Positions 18,244 through 26,997 of a stretch of DNA of 64,000 nucleotides are shown here, piece by piece. Position 1 is the first letter of the stretch. Each line of letters starts with the position of its first letter. Origin of the DNA: Firmicutes bacterium HGW-Firmicutes-7 (GTDB lineage: Bacteria > Bacillota > Clostridia > Lachnospirales > Vallitaleaceae); NCBI GenBank assembly GCA_002841375.1, contig PGZO01000009.1:60918-124917 (forward strand), given 5' to 3'. A program made the position numbers and the translations under genes. The notes beneath the pieces are model-generated. The model did no database searches and was not told where the DNA came from. It saw nothing but the letters and a program-made list of their open reading frames with translations.

Positions 18244-18319
18244 ACTGATTCTGGTTATCAAGAGGATGAAAGAGTACACAGGAATGTTATACTACTTATT
18301 TAATAGAAGGAGGAATTAC

Positions 18320-19396
18320 ATGGAAATGACATGGAGATGGTATGGAGAAGGAAATGACTCGATTACACTTGATCATATCCGTCAAATACCAGGTGTTTCA
18401 GGCATCGTATGGTCCTTGCATGATAAGGTGGCTGGAGAAGTATGGGAAGAGGAAAGAATTAAGGAAGTTGTCAATCAGATTACCAGTAAAGGATTTAGCC
18501 CAGCAGTTGTAGAAAGTGTTAATGTTCACGATGATATAAAAATAGGCTTACCCAGTAGAGATAAATACATTGATATTTATATCGATACCATTAAAAAATT
18601 GTCAAGAGTGGGCGTTAAAGTTATTTGCTACAATTTTATGCCTATATTTGACTGGACAAGAACAGAGTTATACAAAGAATTACCTGATGGCTCTAATGCA
18701 CTATTCTATGAAAAAAATGTCATAACAGATGATCCTAAAGCAATGGTACAAAGAATATTGGATGGAGCCGGGGACTTTACCATGCCTGGCTGGGAGCCGG
18801 AACGTATGGCTAAGCTAGATGATTTATTTAAAAGCTATGAAGGTATCACAGAAGAAAAACTCAGTGATAACCTGAAATACTTCTTAGAACGCATAATTCC
18901 GGTATGTGAAGCCTATGATGTAAAAATGGCTATTCATCCAGATGATCCACCATGGTCAATTTTTGGATTGCCACGTATTATTCGTAGTAGAGATCATATT
19001 AAAAAGTTTCTTGAATTAGTAGATAGTCCATACAATGGGCTAACCTTATGTAGTGGTTCCTTAGGACCTAATTTAATGAACGATATGCCAGCGATTATTC
19101 GTGAGTTTCATGATCGTATACATTTTGCACACATTCGTAATGTGAAGGTTTTCGAAAATGGTGATTTTATTGAAGTATCACACCGTGGCCAAGAGGGTAA
19201 TGTGGATGTGTATGAGGTTTTAAAAGCTTACCATGACAATGATTTTAAAGGATATGTTCGTCCTGACCACGGCAGACATTTATGGGGGGAAGAAAAAAAT
19301 TGCAGACCAGGTTATGGGTTATATGATAGAGCCCTAGGTATCATGTATATGCTTGGTATATGGGATAGCCTTGATAAGAGGAAGATAGGAAAATAA
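18320..19396 (+). CDS. uxuA: Mannonate dehydratase
   Basis: 358-residue UxuA homologue. The family dehydrates D-mannonate to 2-keto-3-deoxy-D-gluconate in hexuronate catabolism using a divalent metal. The start ATG 18320 has AGAAGGAGG upstream; earlier in-frame starts belong to the remnant. Characteristic segments are MTWRWYGEGNDSITLDHIRQIPGVSGIVWSLHD (split here: MTWRWYGEGND, then IPGVSGIVWSLHD), CYNFMPIFDWTRTEL, HPDDPPWSIFGLPRI, CSGSLGPN, FAHIRN and RPDHGR. Family members bind the metal through His, Cys, His and Asp, all available in these motifs. It stands alone between decayed sequences and a terminator, next to the LacI-controlled sugar-acid cluster. Confidence 0.92.
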   Translation: MEMTWRWYGEGNDSITLDHIRQIPGVSGIVWSLHDKVAGEVWEEERIKEVVNQITSKGFSPAVVESVNVHDDIKIGLPSRDKYIDIYIDTIKKLSRVGVKVICYNFMPIFDWTRTELYKELPDGSNALFYEKNVITDDPKAMVQRILDGAGDFTMPGWEPERMAKLDDLFKSYEGITEEKLSDNLKYFLERIIPVCEAYDVKMAIHPDDPPWSIFGLPRIIRSRDHIKKFLELVDSPYNGLTLCSGSLGPNLMNDMPAIIREFHDRIHFAHIRNVKVFENGDFIEVSHRGQEGNVDVYEVLKAYHDNDFKGYVRPDHGRHLWGEEKNCRPGYGLYDRALGIMYMLGIWDSLDKRKIGK

Positions 19397-19434
19397 TTGC
19401 ATTTTTCGTAGGAATAAAAAATTAACTGTAAAGC

Positions 19435-19482
19435 AAAAAAGGGGACTGTACACAACTCGCGTTGTGCAATAGTTCCTTTTTT
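19435..19482 (+). terminator. Rho-independent terminator of uxuA
   Basis: A-run and GGGGACTGT, then CACAAC-TCGC-GTTGTG, then AGTTCCTTTTTT. A long stem with a run of six T; begins 39 nt after the uxuA stop. Confidence 0.85.
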
Positions 19483-19484
19483 AA

Positions 19485-19595
19485 AATGGGCACAACTGGA
19501 CTTCAACAGTAAGTAAAGTAGATCCCGATAGTGGCATGTTTTATAAGACGGACAAAGAGAAGTGCTTTGCTTATTCAGTGCACATTCTATTATAA
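19485..19595 (+). pseudogene. IS1182-like transposase fragment
   Basis: 36 codons read NGHNWTSTVSKVDPDSGMFY, then KTDKEKCFAYSVHILL and a stop. The DPDSG...K-EK-FAYS pattern is what I know from the catalytic region of IS1182-type DDE transposases. There is no start codon and nothing of the element on either side, so it is a remnant. Confidence 0.45.
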
Positions 19596-19653
19596 GCAAT
19601 TATTTGTTTATGTCCATAAACTAAATCTTCCTAAATCGAAAAGGATGTGTTAT

Positions 19654-19675
19654 TATAATGATAGCGTATACATTT
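19654..19675 (+). promoter_or_regulatory. Promoter -10 and LacI-type operator half-site of the regulator gene
   Basis: TATAAT at 19654-19659 is followed by GCGTATACATTT (19664-19675). The same 12-mer recurs at 20854-20865, and its palindromic form is at 21070-21089. This indicates autoregulation by the LacI-type protein that starts 44 nt downstream. Confidence 0.6.
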
Positions 19676-19718
19676 GGGTATGCTCTTTCTAAAAAATACA
19701 AGAAAGGAAGCGGTTAAT

Positions 19719-20735
19719 GTGACTCAGTTACGAAATATGAATAATGGTAAAATGGTAAATTCTAAAGAAGTTGCCGCTTATGCAAATGTTTCACAGGCTA
19801 CTGTTTCAAGGGTATTCAGTGGTCAAACGAATATTAAAGAAAAGACTCGCCAGCGGGTGTTGGAGGCCGCTGAAGAACTTGGATACAGGCCGAATGCAAT
19901 AGCCCGTGGGTTGACATTAAACCGTTCAAATCTTATTGCACTTGTTGCTATTAATGTTGTAAACCCTCATTATAATGCCATTATAAACAAGGTAGCTGAC
20001 CGTATACAGGAAATGGGAAGAGAACCATTGTTCTTTGTTTCTGAAGAAGAAAAGAATCTAGATGAAATTTTATCTCAAGTGTTACAGTATCGTGTAGATG
20101 CTATAATTATTCTTTCTACGTCTATTTCCTCACAAATGGCAGCAGAATGTTTGAAAATACAAGTTCCAGTAGTTGTTTTCAATAAATATACTGTTAACAA
20201 AAGCATCATGACAGTATGCTCAGACAATGTTCAGGCGGGATGGATGGCAGCAAATTATCTATTTGAAAAGGGTTGTGATTCCTTCGCATTTATTGGTTCA
20301 AATACTTTTTTAGGTACAAGTAAAGACCGTCTGAGGGGATTTAACGACTGTTTGAATGAGAAGGGATATGAAAACTGTATTGTTAATATGGTTCCTTATA
20401 CTTATGAAGATGGTAGAAAAGCAATGAAATCTATTTTAGAAGCAGATAAGAGCGTAAATGCGGTATTTTGCGCAGGTGATATATTGGCTTTAGGAGCCAT
20501 GGATGCTGTTAAATATGAGTATGGCTTAAGAATTCCTGAAGATATAGCTGTTATTGGCTTTGATAACATAGATGTAGCTTCATGGTCCCCTTATTTACTG
20601 ACTACTTTTGAGCAGCAAATACACCAAATGCTTGAAACAACTTTTAAATATCTTAAGGATAAATTAAACGGTAAGCAGGTGAGTGAAGGATTAATACTCT
20701 TTGAATGTAAAATAGTTGAAAGATCAAGCACTTGA
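19719..20735 (+). CDS. LacI/GalR family transcriptional regulator
   Basis: 338-residue regulator. I prefer GTG 19719 with GAAAGGAAG upstream; the in-frame ATG 19674 lies inside the putative operator. The N-terminal DNA-binding domain is NSKEVAAYANVSQATVSRVFSG with hinge YRPNAIARGL; the rest is a periplasmic-binding-protein-like sensor (LIALVAINVVNPHY, AVFCAGDILALGAMDAV, IAVIGFDNIDVASWSPYLLTT). It probably represses the transporter-dehydrogenase cluster 21105-29350 until a sugar-acid ligand binds. The repeated GTATAC-centred sites around it (19664, 20854, 21001, 21070) fit a LacI-family operator with central CG. Confidence 0.9.
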   Translation: MTQLRNMNNGKMVNSKEVAAYANVSQATVSRVFSGQTNIKEKTRQRVLEAAEELGYRPNAIARGLTLNRSNLIALVAINVVNPHYNAIINKVADRIQEMGREPLFFVSEEEKNLDEILSQVLQYRVDAIIILSTSISSQMAAECLKIQVPVVVFNKYTVNKSIMTVCSDNVQAGWMAANYLFEKGCDSFAFIGSNTFLGTSKDRLRGFNDCLNEKGYENCIVNMVPYTYEDGRKAMKSILEADKSVNAVFCAGDILALGAMDAVKYEYGLRIPEDIAVIGFDNIDVASWSPYLLTTFEQQIHQMLETTFKYLKDKLNGKQVSEGLILFECKIVERSST

Positions 20736-20835
20736 TTTTTGCTACCAAAAAATTTTAATTATAATTTACGAAAATGATAAGACTTTTTCGCTTTTCGACT
20801 ATTTAAATTAACGAAACTGATTAGAATTTATGGTG

Positions 20836-20865
20836 TATAATGCTTAAAAGTATGCGTATACATTT
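20836..20865 (+). promoter_or_regulatory. Possible second promoter/operator
   Basis: TATAAT (20836-20841) followed by GCGTATACATTT (20854-20865), the same order as at the regulator promoter. It is 240 nt upstream of the first operon gene, implying a long leader or a small transcript. Confidence 0.45.
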
Positions 20866-20991
20866 TTGGAACAACAAGGCTGAAAAATAACCAAAAAGAT
20901 TCGGTTATAGGGCCACATTGTAAAGAAACTCATAAATACACAGAGTAATAGTATTGACATTAGGGTATATTCATGATAAACTTAATCAACA

Positions 20992-21022
20992 ATGACAAAT
21001 TCGTATACATAATGACTATAAA
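20992..21022 (+). promoter_or_regulatory. Candidate operon promoter with embedded operator
   Basis: ATGACA (20992-20997), 19-nt spacer containing CGTATACAT (21002-21010), and TATAAA (21017-21022). The spacer is long, so the promoter assignment is tentative; an alternative TTGACA lies at 20954-20959. Confidence 0.35.
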
Positions 21023-21069
21023 AGTAATTCCAAACCTTTTCATGGGTGCAGAAATATTTTTTTAACATA

Positions 21070-21089
21070 AAATGTATACGTATACATTT
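21070..21089 (+). promoter_or_regulatory. Perfect 20-bp LacI-type operator
   Basis: AAATGTATAC/GTATACATTT, a perfect palindrome with central CG as in LacI/GalR-family operators. It ends 15 nt before the ATG of the first operon gene and directly abuts its GAAGGAGG ribosome site, so binding would block elongation or translation initiation. Confidence 0.65.
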
Positions 21090-21104
21090 GAAGGAGGTGT
21101 TCTT

Positions 21105-22031
21105 ATGAGAGACTCAGTTTTAGTTTTCGGTAGCGGAATGATGGGTTGTGCTATTGGTTGCTGTGCAGCGCTAGCGCACAATCAAGTTATCATGTATGAC
21201 ATAAATGAAAGTGTCCTTGAGAAGGCTCATTCTCGGGTTTTAGATAATTTGAATATCCTTGTAGAGCAAGGATTACAAACAATTGAAGCAATCGAAGAAG
21301 CTAAGAAACTTATATCAGTAACCAATAATCTTGAACAGGCATCTGAAAGAGCAAATTTGGTTATAGAAGCAGTTTATGAGAATCTTGAAGTTAAGCAGGA
21401 TGTTTTTCAAAAGTTGGATAGTCTACTGCCTGAGTCAGTTCCCATACTTAGTAATACATCAGGTTTAAGAATAACAGATATTAGTGCAAAGACAAAGTAT
21501 CCAGAACGTACATTAACGGCTCATTTTTGGCTACCTGCAAATTTGATTCCACTTGTTGAAATAGTGATAGGAGATAAATCTTCTCCAGAACTTGCAGTTA
21601 GAATAAAAGAAATGCTCACTACTTGGGGTAAGACTCCGGTAATTGTAAATAAGGACTTGCCAGGACAGCTAGCTAATCGCATTCTTCAGGCAGTCATACG
21701 AGAAGCTGTTAATATAGTTGAAATTGGACTTGCATCACCAGAGGATGTAGATACTGCGATAAAAATGGGAATGGCACTTAGATTTCCAGTTTGGGGACCA
21801 CTTGAGCATGTGGATGCGGTAGGAATGGATATCTGCTGTTCGGTACAAAACTCAGTACTTCCTGAAATTACCAATAGAACACATGCTTCACCCTTGATGC
21901 TTAAGTTGTTAGAAGAAGGAAATCTTGGACATAAGAGTGGACGAGGATTTTATGATTGGTCTGAAAAAGATATGGATGCACTCATCAAAAAGAGAAATGA
22001 TTTTATTGTTCATGCATTGAAAAAAGTATGA
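21105..22031 (+). CDS. 3-hydroxyacyl-CoA dehydrogenase family protein (possible sugar-acid dehydrogenase)
   Basis: 308-residue NAD-dependent dehydrogenase of the 3-hydroxyacyl-CoA dehydrogenase family. ATG 21105 follows GAAGGAGGTG; the upstream in-frame ATG 21072 lies in the operator. Motifs: VLVFGSGMMGCAIGCCAA (Rossmann), ILSNTSGL, HFWLPANLIPLVEIV and PGQLANRILQAVIREA. The family also contains lambda-crystallin/L-gulonate 3-dehydrogenase. Given the neighbouring uxuA homologue and sugar transporter, a role on a gulonate-like sugar acid is more likely than one in fatty-acid metabolism; this is inference from context. Confidence 0.75.
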   Translation: MRDSVLVFGSGMMGCAIGCCAALAHNQVIMYDINESVLEKAHSRVLDNLNILVEQGLQTIEAIEEAKKLISVTNNLEQASERANLVIEAVYENLEVKQDVFQKLDSLLPESVPILSNTSGLRITDISAKTKYPERTLTAHFWLPANLIPLVEIVIGDKSSPELAVRIKEMLTTWGKTPVIVNKDLPGQLANRILQAVIREAVNIVEIGLASPEDVDTAIKMGMALRFPVWGPLEHVDAVGMDICCSVQNSVLPEITNRTHASPLMLKLLEEGNLGHKSGRGFYDWSEKDMDALIKKRNDFIVHALKKV

Positions 22032-22093
22032 TACCTGTTTTGAAAAATACTGATAATCATAATTGTTAATTAGGCTTACGGGAGGAACTTATA

Positions 22094-23179
22094 ATGTATA
22101 ATATACCAAAAACAGCTAAAGCTTGTGTTTTAACAGGTCCCAATGAATATGAAATTAAAGATAATGTTGAAGTGAAAATGCCAGGGAAACATGAAATACT
22201 ATGTAAAATTCGTGCAGTTGCGATTTGTGGAAGTGATCCGGAAATTATAAGAGGGGACCTATGTGGAATATGGCCACCTGCGTATCCTTTTGTTGCAGGA
22301 CATGAGTGGGCCGGTGAAATTGTTGCGTTAGGAGAGGATATCCAGGATTTCCATGTAGGTGACCGTGTTGCAGGTGAGGCGCATAAAGGCTGTGGTTATT
22401 GTGAGAACTGTAAAAAAGGCAGGTATACTATTTGCTTAAATTATGGGGACACAAGTACGGGGCATGAGCATTATGGCTTTATTGTTAATGGCGCTTATGG
22501 GCAGTATCAAAAGTATTCAATAAGAAGTGTTTCGCGCATACCAGATAATGTAACCTTTGCAGAAGCGGCAATGTGTGATACTTCAGGTGTTGCTTTGCAT
22601 GGGATCGACTTATCGGGCATTACAGTAAATGGGACGGTTGTGATTATTGGCCCTGGGCCAATTGGACTTTGCACTATGCGTCTTGCAAAAACAATGGGGG
22701 CATCAAGAGTGATTATGGTAGGACGCGGAGCGAGGTTGGCTGCTGCTGAAAAATTAGGTGCTGATATTTGCATTGATATTACAAAAGAAGACCCTGTCGA
22801 AGCTGTTAGAAGGATAACCAACGGACTTGGTGCTGACGAAGCTTTTGAATGCTCAGGAGCAAAGGGGACATTCAATCAAAGTGTAAGAATGGTCAGAAAA
22901 GGTGGGAGAGTTGTTTTACTAGGTGTTGCTAAGGACGGTGTTATGGAAGAACTACCTTTCAAATATATCACACATAATGAAATAACGATCTATGGATCTA
23001 GGGCAAACCCAAATGTAAGCCAAAAGGTTTTAGGTTTAATGTCTTCAGGCCAACTAAATGTTAAAGATTTGATTACACATAGGTTTAAGCTTGATCAGTT
23101 TTCAGAAGCTTTGGACACGTTTGTAAACAGAATAGATAACGCAGTAAAGGTTGTCATTCTTCCTAATGAAGAAGAATAA
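22094..23179 (+). CDS. Zinc-dependent medium-chain alcohol/polyol dehydrogenase
   Basis: 361-residue MDR-family dehydrogenase (sorbitol/threonine dehydrogenase group). Catalytic zinc ligands: AICGSDPEI (Cys) and GHEWAGE (His-Glu). Structural zinc cysteines: GCGYCENCKKGRYTIC. NAD-binding motif: VIIGPGPIGLCTMRLAK. GGGAGGAACTTATA precedes the ATG. As second gene of the LacI-controlled cluster it probably oxidises a hydroxyl of the imported sugar or sugar acid. A stump of a related gene remains at 18163. Confidence 0.85.
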   Translation: MYNIPKTAKACVLTGPNEYEIKDNVEVKMPGKHEILCKIRAVAICGSDPEIIRGDLCGIWPPAYPFVAGHEWAGEIVALGEDIQDFHVGDRVAGEAHKGCGYCENCKKGRYTICLNYGDTSTGHEHYGFIVNGAYGQYQKYSIRSVSRIPDNVTFAEAAMCDTSGVALHGIDLSGITVNGTVVIIGPGPIGLCTMRLAKTMGASRVIMVGRGARLAAAEKLGADICIDITKEDPVEAVRRITNGLGADEAFECSGAKGTFNQSVRMVRKGGRVVLLGVAKDGVMEELPFKYITHNEITIYGSRANPNVSQKVLGLMSSGQLNVKDLITHRFKLDQFSEALDTFVNRIDNAVKVVILPNEEE

Positions 23180-23243
23180 AGGACATTTTAAATTCTAAAT
23201 TAAAGGGTAACTTTTAATTAATAAATTATTAATGGAGGGAATT

Positions 23244-24329
23244 ATGAAAAAAATTATTAGTCTTTTACTCGCTTTGATGTTGGTATTTGCTTTAGTAGCA
23301 TGTACTAGCAAGGAGGACAAGGGTACACCTGAAGAAAGTGACGAAACGAACACTCCTGAACAGAATGTAGAAACCCCAGAGGTTATTGCACATGGAGAAC
23401 TAGATATTAAGTATCCAGCAATCATTGATGTGGACCAAGATGTCAATGCTAATAAAGTCTACAAAATAGGATATGCCAATTGGAATGACGAAAATTCGAT
23501 TTCTATTATTGTGCGTGATTCACTTGTAGATGCAGCTAAATTCTATGGTGTTGAATTAATGGTGTTTGATAACAAACAGGATCCTAATCAAGCGATGACG
23601 AATGCAGATACTGCTATACAAGCTCAGGTTGACTACTATTTGAACTTCAACCAGGATGAGTCCATAAATGCTGCGATTGCGAAAAAGTTGGAAGATAGTG
23701 GTATTTCTATGATCTCCATTCAGACTAAAGCGAGAGATGGAATAGACCCAGAGTATCATGTTGATAATCAAAGAATTGGTTCAATATGCGGTGAACTTTT
23801 AGTTAAAGAGGCTAATGAGAGATGGGCTAATGAAAAACCTATACTCTTTATAGCGGGTCATCCTGAAGCGGGTGTGAATTTCATTACGCGTGCTAATAGT
23901 GCTATTGAGGCAGTTAAAGCTGAGATGCCAGATGTTAAAGTATTTGAAATTAGCACAGATGGTAGCCCAGAAGTAACACGTCAGAAGACTGCGGACTTCC
24001 TTACTGCAAATCCGATAGGTAAAGTAATGATGTGGTGCCATATCGATCAAAATACAATGGGGATGCTTGCAGCAGTTAAAGCAGCTGGGCGTGAAGATGA
24101 TGTAATTATCACATCTTTTGGTGCAAACCCTGTCGTGTTTACAGAATTAAAAGATCCTAACTCTCCAATTATTGGATCCGTTGCTCAATTCTCTGAACGT
24201 TTTGGTTGGGATTTGCTACCGCTTGTGCTTAAGCATCTTAACGACGGTACGAAGCCTCCTATTAAGACTATGCCTCCTTTAGATATAATTACAAAAGATA
24301 ATCTTAGTACATATTATCCAGAAAATTAA
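23244..24329 (+). CDS. Sugar ABC transporter substrate-binding lipoprotein
   Basis: 361-residue lipoprotein of the RbsB/periplasmic-binding-protein 4 type. ATG 23244 (GGAGGG upstream) gives a classical lipoprotein signal MKKIISLLLALMLVFALVAC, with Cys at residue 20 followed by an acidic/Thr linker. The mature part has the sugar-binder pattern (VYKIGYANWNDENSISIIVRD, NADTAIQAQVDYYLNFNQDE, WCHIDQNTMGMLAAVKAAG, ITSFGANP). It forms an importer with the next two genes. The ligand is unknown. Confidence 0.88.
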   Translation: MKKIISLLLALMLVFALVACTSKEDKGTPEESDETNTPEQNVETPEVIAHGELDIKYPAIIDVDQDVNANKVYKIGYANWNDENSISIIVRDSLVDAAKFYGVELMVFDNKQDPNQAMTNADTAIQAQVDYYLNFNQDESINAAIAKKLEDSGISMISIQTKARDGIDPEYHVDNQRIGSICGELLVKEANERWANEKPILFIAGHPEAGVNFITRANSAIEAVKAEMPDVKVFEISTDGSPEVTRQKTADFLTANPIGKVMMWCHIDQNTMGMLAAVKAAGREDDVIITSFGANPVVFTELKDPNSPIIGSVAQFSERFGWDLLPLVLKHLNDGTKPPIKTMPPLDIITKDNLSTYYPEN

Positions 24330-24443
24330 ACTAAATTGAGCTAAATTTGATATAACATTGGAAAGTGGTTTTGGAAGCTAATAAACCAAAGTCACTTTCT
24401 TATTTAGTAACTGCTTTATAACTCAAATAGGAGGATGTTCATT

Positions 24444-25946
24444 ATGGACAGCAAACATGTCTTATTAGCAGAGGGTATCAACAAAACCTTTGGAGAGTCC
24501 CATGTGCTGAAAAACGTTAACTTTTCCTTGAAATATGGAGAAATACACGGGTTGATGGGTGAAAACGGCGCCGGAAAATCAACGTTAATAAAAATATTAT
24601 CTGGTGATTATTCCCGAGATAGCGGGTCAATAACCCTTGATGGCAAACCTATTATATTAAATGCTCCTAAAGATGCAATTGATTTAGGTATACGTGTGAT
24701 ACATCAGGAAATTAACGTAGTAAAACCGCTGACTGTAGCAGAGAACATTTTTTTAGGCAATTATCCTGTTAAATCAAATGGAATGATTGACTGGGAAAAA
24801 CTTAACCAGCAGGCACAAGAAGTATTGGATAGTTTAGGAGAAAGTATATCAGTGAAGACGAAGGTCGGGCTTCTTACTATAGCTGAGCAGCAAATTGTTG
24901 AGATTGCAAAAGCGCTCAGTGTAAAGCCAAAGGTTCTAATTATGGATGAGCCTACGGCTGCTCTTAACGATCAGGAGACATCAAAGTTATTTAGTTTGCT
25001 TAGAAAATTAAAAGAGAATGGTGTTTCTATTATATATATAACACATCGATTTTCAGAAATATATGAGTTAACTGATCAAGTAACTATAATGAGAGACGGT
25101 GAAACTGTAGATACACTAAATACAAGTGATGTTACGGATGAAAAGCTTATTAAGCTAATGGTTGGAAAAGAAAAGAATTCAATTTTTATGCATCAAGAAA
25201 TTGAAAAGGGAGAAAAAATATTTTCCGTAGAGCACCTTTGTGTAGAGGGCTATGTAAATGATGTCAGTTTTCATGTGAATAAAGGAGAAATTGTTGTTAT
25301 TTTTGGTTTGTTTGGAGCTGGGCAGAATGAGGTATGCAGGTCGATTTTTGGCGATATCAGGAAGGACAACGGAAAGGTATACATTAAGGGTGAAATTGCA
25401 CATATCAATTCTGTTAAAGATGCATGTAAATATGGCATCGGTTTTGTATCGGATGACAGGAAAAATGATGGGATTATCCCGTTGCTAACTGTTAAAGAAA
25501 ATATTTGTCTTTCATCCCTTATTTATAAATTGTCTAGTAGGTTTGGAATCATAAAAAGAGATAGAGAAAAAAGTTTGGCAAAAAAGTATTTTGATGAACT
25601 TGGCGTAAATTGCGCTGGAATTGATCAAAAAATTGGTTCGTTGAGTGGAGGAAATCAGCAAAAATGTGTAATAGGCCGTTGGCTAGCCAATGATGCTAAG
25701 GTTCTATTACTTAATATGCCCACTCGTGGTGTGGATGTAGCTGCACGAGCTGAAATTTACCGTACGCTCGAAAAGTTAAGTAGGCAGGGAGTAGCCATTG
25801 TTATTGTTTCATTGGAAATGCCAGAAGCTTTAAGTATAGCGGATCGTATTTATGTAATGCATGAAAAGAAAATTGTAGGTGAATTACACAGAGAAGAAGC
25901 AAATCAAGAGAAACTTATGAGCTATGCATTAGGAATTACTTCATAA
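24444..25946 (+). CDS. Sugar ABC transporter ATP-binding protein (RbsA/MglA type)
   Basis: 500-residue protein with two fused ABC ATPase domains, as in RbsA/MglA. ATG 24444 is chosen because the earlier ATG 24435 directly touches AGGAGG. First domain: Walker A GENGAGKST (about residue 39), signature-like LTIAEQQIVEIAKAL, Walker B LIMDEPTAAL. Second domain: degenerate Walker A FGLFGAGQNEV, signature LSGGNQQKCVIGRWL and LLLNMPTRGVDVAARAE, where Asn-Met-Pro replaces the usual Asp-Glu-Pro of Walker B. Second sites in this family are often degenerate. Membrane-associated energiser of the importer. Confidence 0.9.
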   Translation: MDSKHVLLAEGINKTFGESHVLKNVNFSLKYGEIHGLMGENGAGKSTLIKILSGDYSRDSGSITLDGKPIILNAPKDAIDLGIRVIHQEINVVKPLTVAENIFLGNYPVKSNGMIDWEKLNQQAQEVLDSLGESISVKTKVGLLTIAEQQIVEIAKALSVKPKVLIMDEPTAALNDQETSKLFSLLRKLKENGVSIIYITHRFSEIYELTDQVTIMRDGETVDTLNTSDVTDEKLIKLMVGKEKNSIFMHQEIEKGEKIFSVEHLCVEGYVNDVSFHVNKGEIVVIFGLFGAGQNEVCRSIFGDIRKDNGKVYIKGEIAHINSVKDACKYGIGFVSDDRKNDGIIPLLTVKENICLSSLIYKLSSRFGIIKRDREKSLAKKYFDELGVNCAGIDQKIGSLSGGNQQKCVIGRWLANDAKVLLLNMPTRGVDVAARAEIYRTLEKLSRQGVAIVIVSLEMPEALSIADRIYVMHEKKIVGELHREEANQEKLMSYALGITS

Positions 25947-25983
25947 TATTTTCACACATACCTATATAACAGGAGGTTTTTAT

Positions 25984-26967
25984 ATGCTGGGTGCACAATC
26001 ACTAGATATTGTTGAAGTTAAAAAGCAAAAAATCAGAAAATTTCAGCAAATAGTCCTAGATTCATGTCTTATATTATTTGGACTTGCTATGGCGATTTAT
26101 TTTGCGTTTTCTTCTCCATATTTTTTATCCATTAAAAATTTTATGAACATAATGTCATCTGTTTCAATTGTTGGAATCATTGCAACGGGTATGACGCTCA
26201 TTATGATTACGAAAGGTATTGATTTATCAGTAGGCTCAACCATTGCACTTGCAGGGTGCGTAACTGCATTGTTTATTGAGGTGTTTGGATTACCATGGTG
26301 GATTGCTATGGCTGCTGCTTTGGTGGTAGGTCTGCTCATAGGTTTCATTAACGGGATTCTTATAACAAAATTTCGAGTGGTACCATTTATAGCGACACTT
26401 GGTATGATGAATGTCATACGTGGGATTGCTTTTATAATAACAAATGGTCAGGCTGTATATACTTCGAATTCGCAAGTTTCGTTTCTTGGCGCTGGCAAGG
26501 TATTAAATTTGATACCTATACCAGGTATTATAATGATGATATGCTTTGTTGTAATTTGGGCTATTAGCAAATACACAATTTATGGACGATATGTGTTTGC
26601 AATTGGTGGAAACAGTTCTGCCAGTCGATTGGCAGGTATAAGTGTTAAAAAAATTACTTTAAGTCTTTATGTAATAACAGGTGGTTTTGCAGCATTGGCG
26701 GGTCTTGTTATGACAGGTTTGGCATCTACGGCTATGCCATCTGCAGGAGATGGTTATAATCTTGACGTTATAACAGCAGTTTATCTCGGTGGAAATAGCA
26801 GTGAAGGTGGAGAAGGATCAGTATGGAGAACACTACTGGGAGTATTGATTATTGGTTTATTGAATAACGGTATGGCCTTATTGAGTATACAATCATACTG
26901 GCAGACTGCTGCTAAAGGATTATTGTTAGTTGTCGCAGTAATATTTGACGTAATGAGAAGAAAATAA
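25984..26967 (+). CDS. Sugar ABC transporter permease (RbsC type)
   Basis: 327-residue multi-spanning permease of the BPD_transp_2 family. Several hydrophobic helices; conserved family segments TGIDLSVGS-like (KGIDLSVGSTIALAG), GFINGILITKFRVVPFIATLGMM, and YGRYVFAIGGNSSASRLAGI, plus SSEGGEGSVWRTLLGVLIIGLLNNGM near the end. AGGAGG precedes ATG. It is the only permease gene in the operon and would act as homodimer. Confidence 0.9.
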   Translation: MLGAQSLDIVEVKKQKIRKFQQIVLDSCLILFGLAMAIYFAFSSPYFLSIKNFMNIMSSVSIVGIIATGMTLIMITKGIDLSVGSTIALAGCVTALFIEVFGLPWWIAMAAALVVGLLIGFINGILITKFRVVPFIATLGMMNVIRGIAFIITNGQAVYTSNSQVSFLGAGKVLNLIPIPGIIMMICFVVIWAISKYTIYGRYVFAIGGNSSASRLAGISVKKITLSLYVITGGFAALAGLVMTGLASTAMPSAGDGYNLDVITAVYLGGNSSEGGEGSVWRTLLGVLIIGLLNNGMALLSIQSYWQTAAKGLLLVVAVIFDVMRRK

Positions 26968-26997
26968 ACATAAGTATATACAAATTGGAGGATTAAT

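Larger units (their letters stand above)
17567..18319. other. Intergenic region with palindromes and gene remnants
   Basis: About 750 nt without an intact gene. It holds motif copy 2 (17712-17745), a 62-bp palindrome (17933-17994), a 16-bp palindrome ATATGTTTAAACATAT (18110-18125), a short reading frame at 18024-18083 (MSNLTGDQIRKEMVL, then stop) and an alcohol dehydrogenase N-terminal remnant (18163-18243). The pattern suggests a region of past insertions and decay. Confidence 0.6.
20736..21104. other. Regulatory intergenic region of the sugar-acid operon
   Basis: 369 nt without a gene. It holds three copies of the GTATAC-type site (20854-20865, 21001-21010, 21070-21089) and at least two possible promoters. 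Between the first and second operator there is no ORF with a ribosome site. Confidence 0.6.

Noticed and set aside
19674..19718. Upstream ATG start of the LacI-type regulator
   Set aside because: The codon lies in the putative operator; the extra 15 residues are not part of the family, and GTG 19719 has the better ribosome site.
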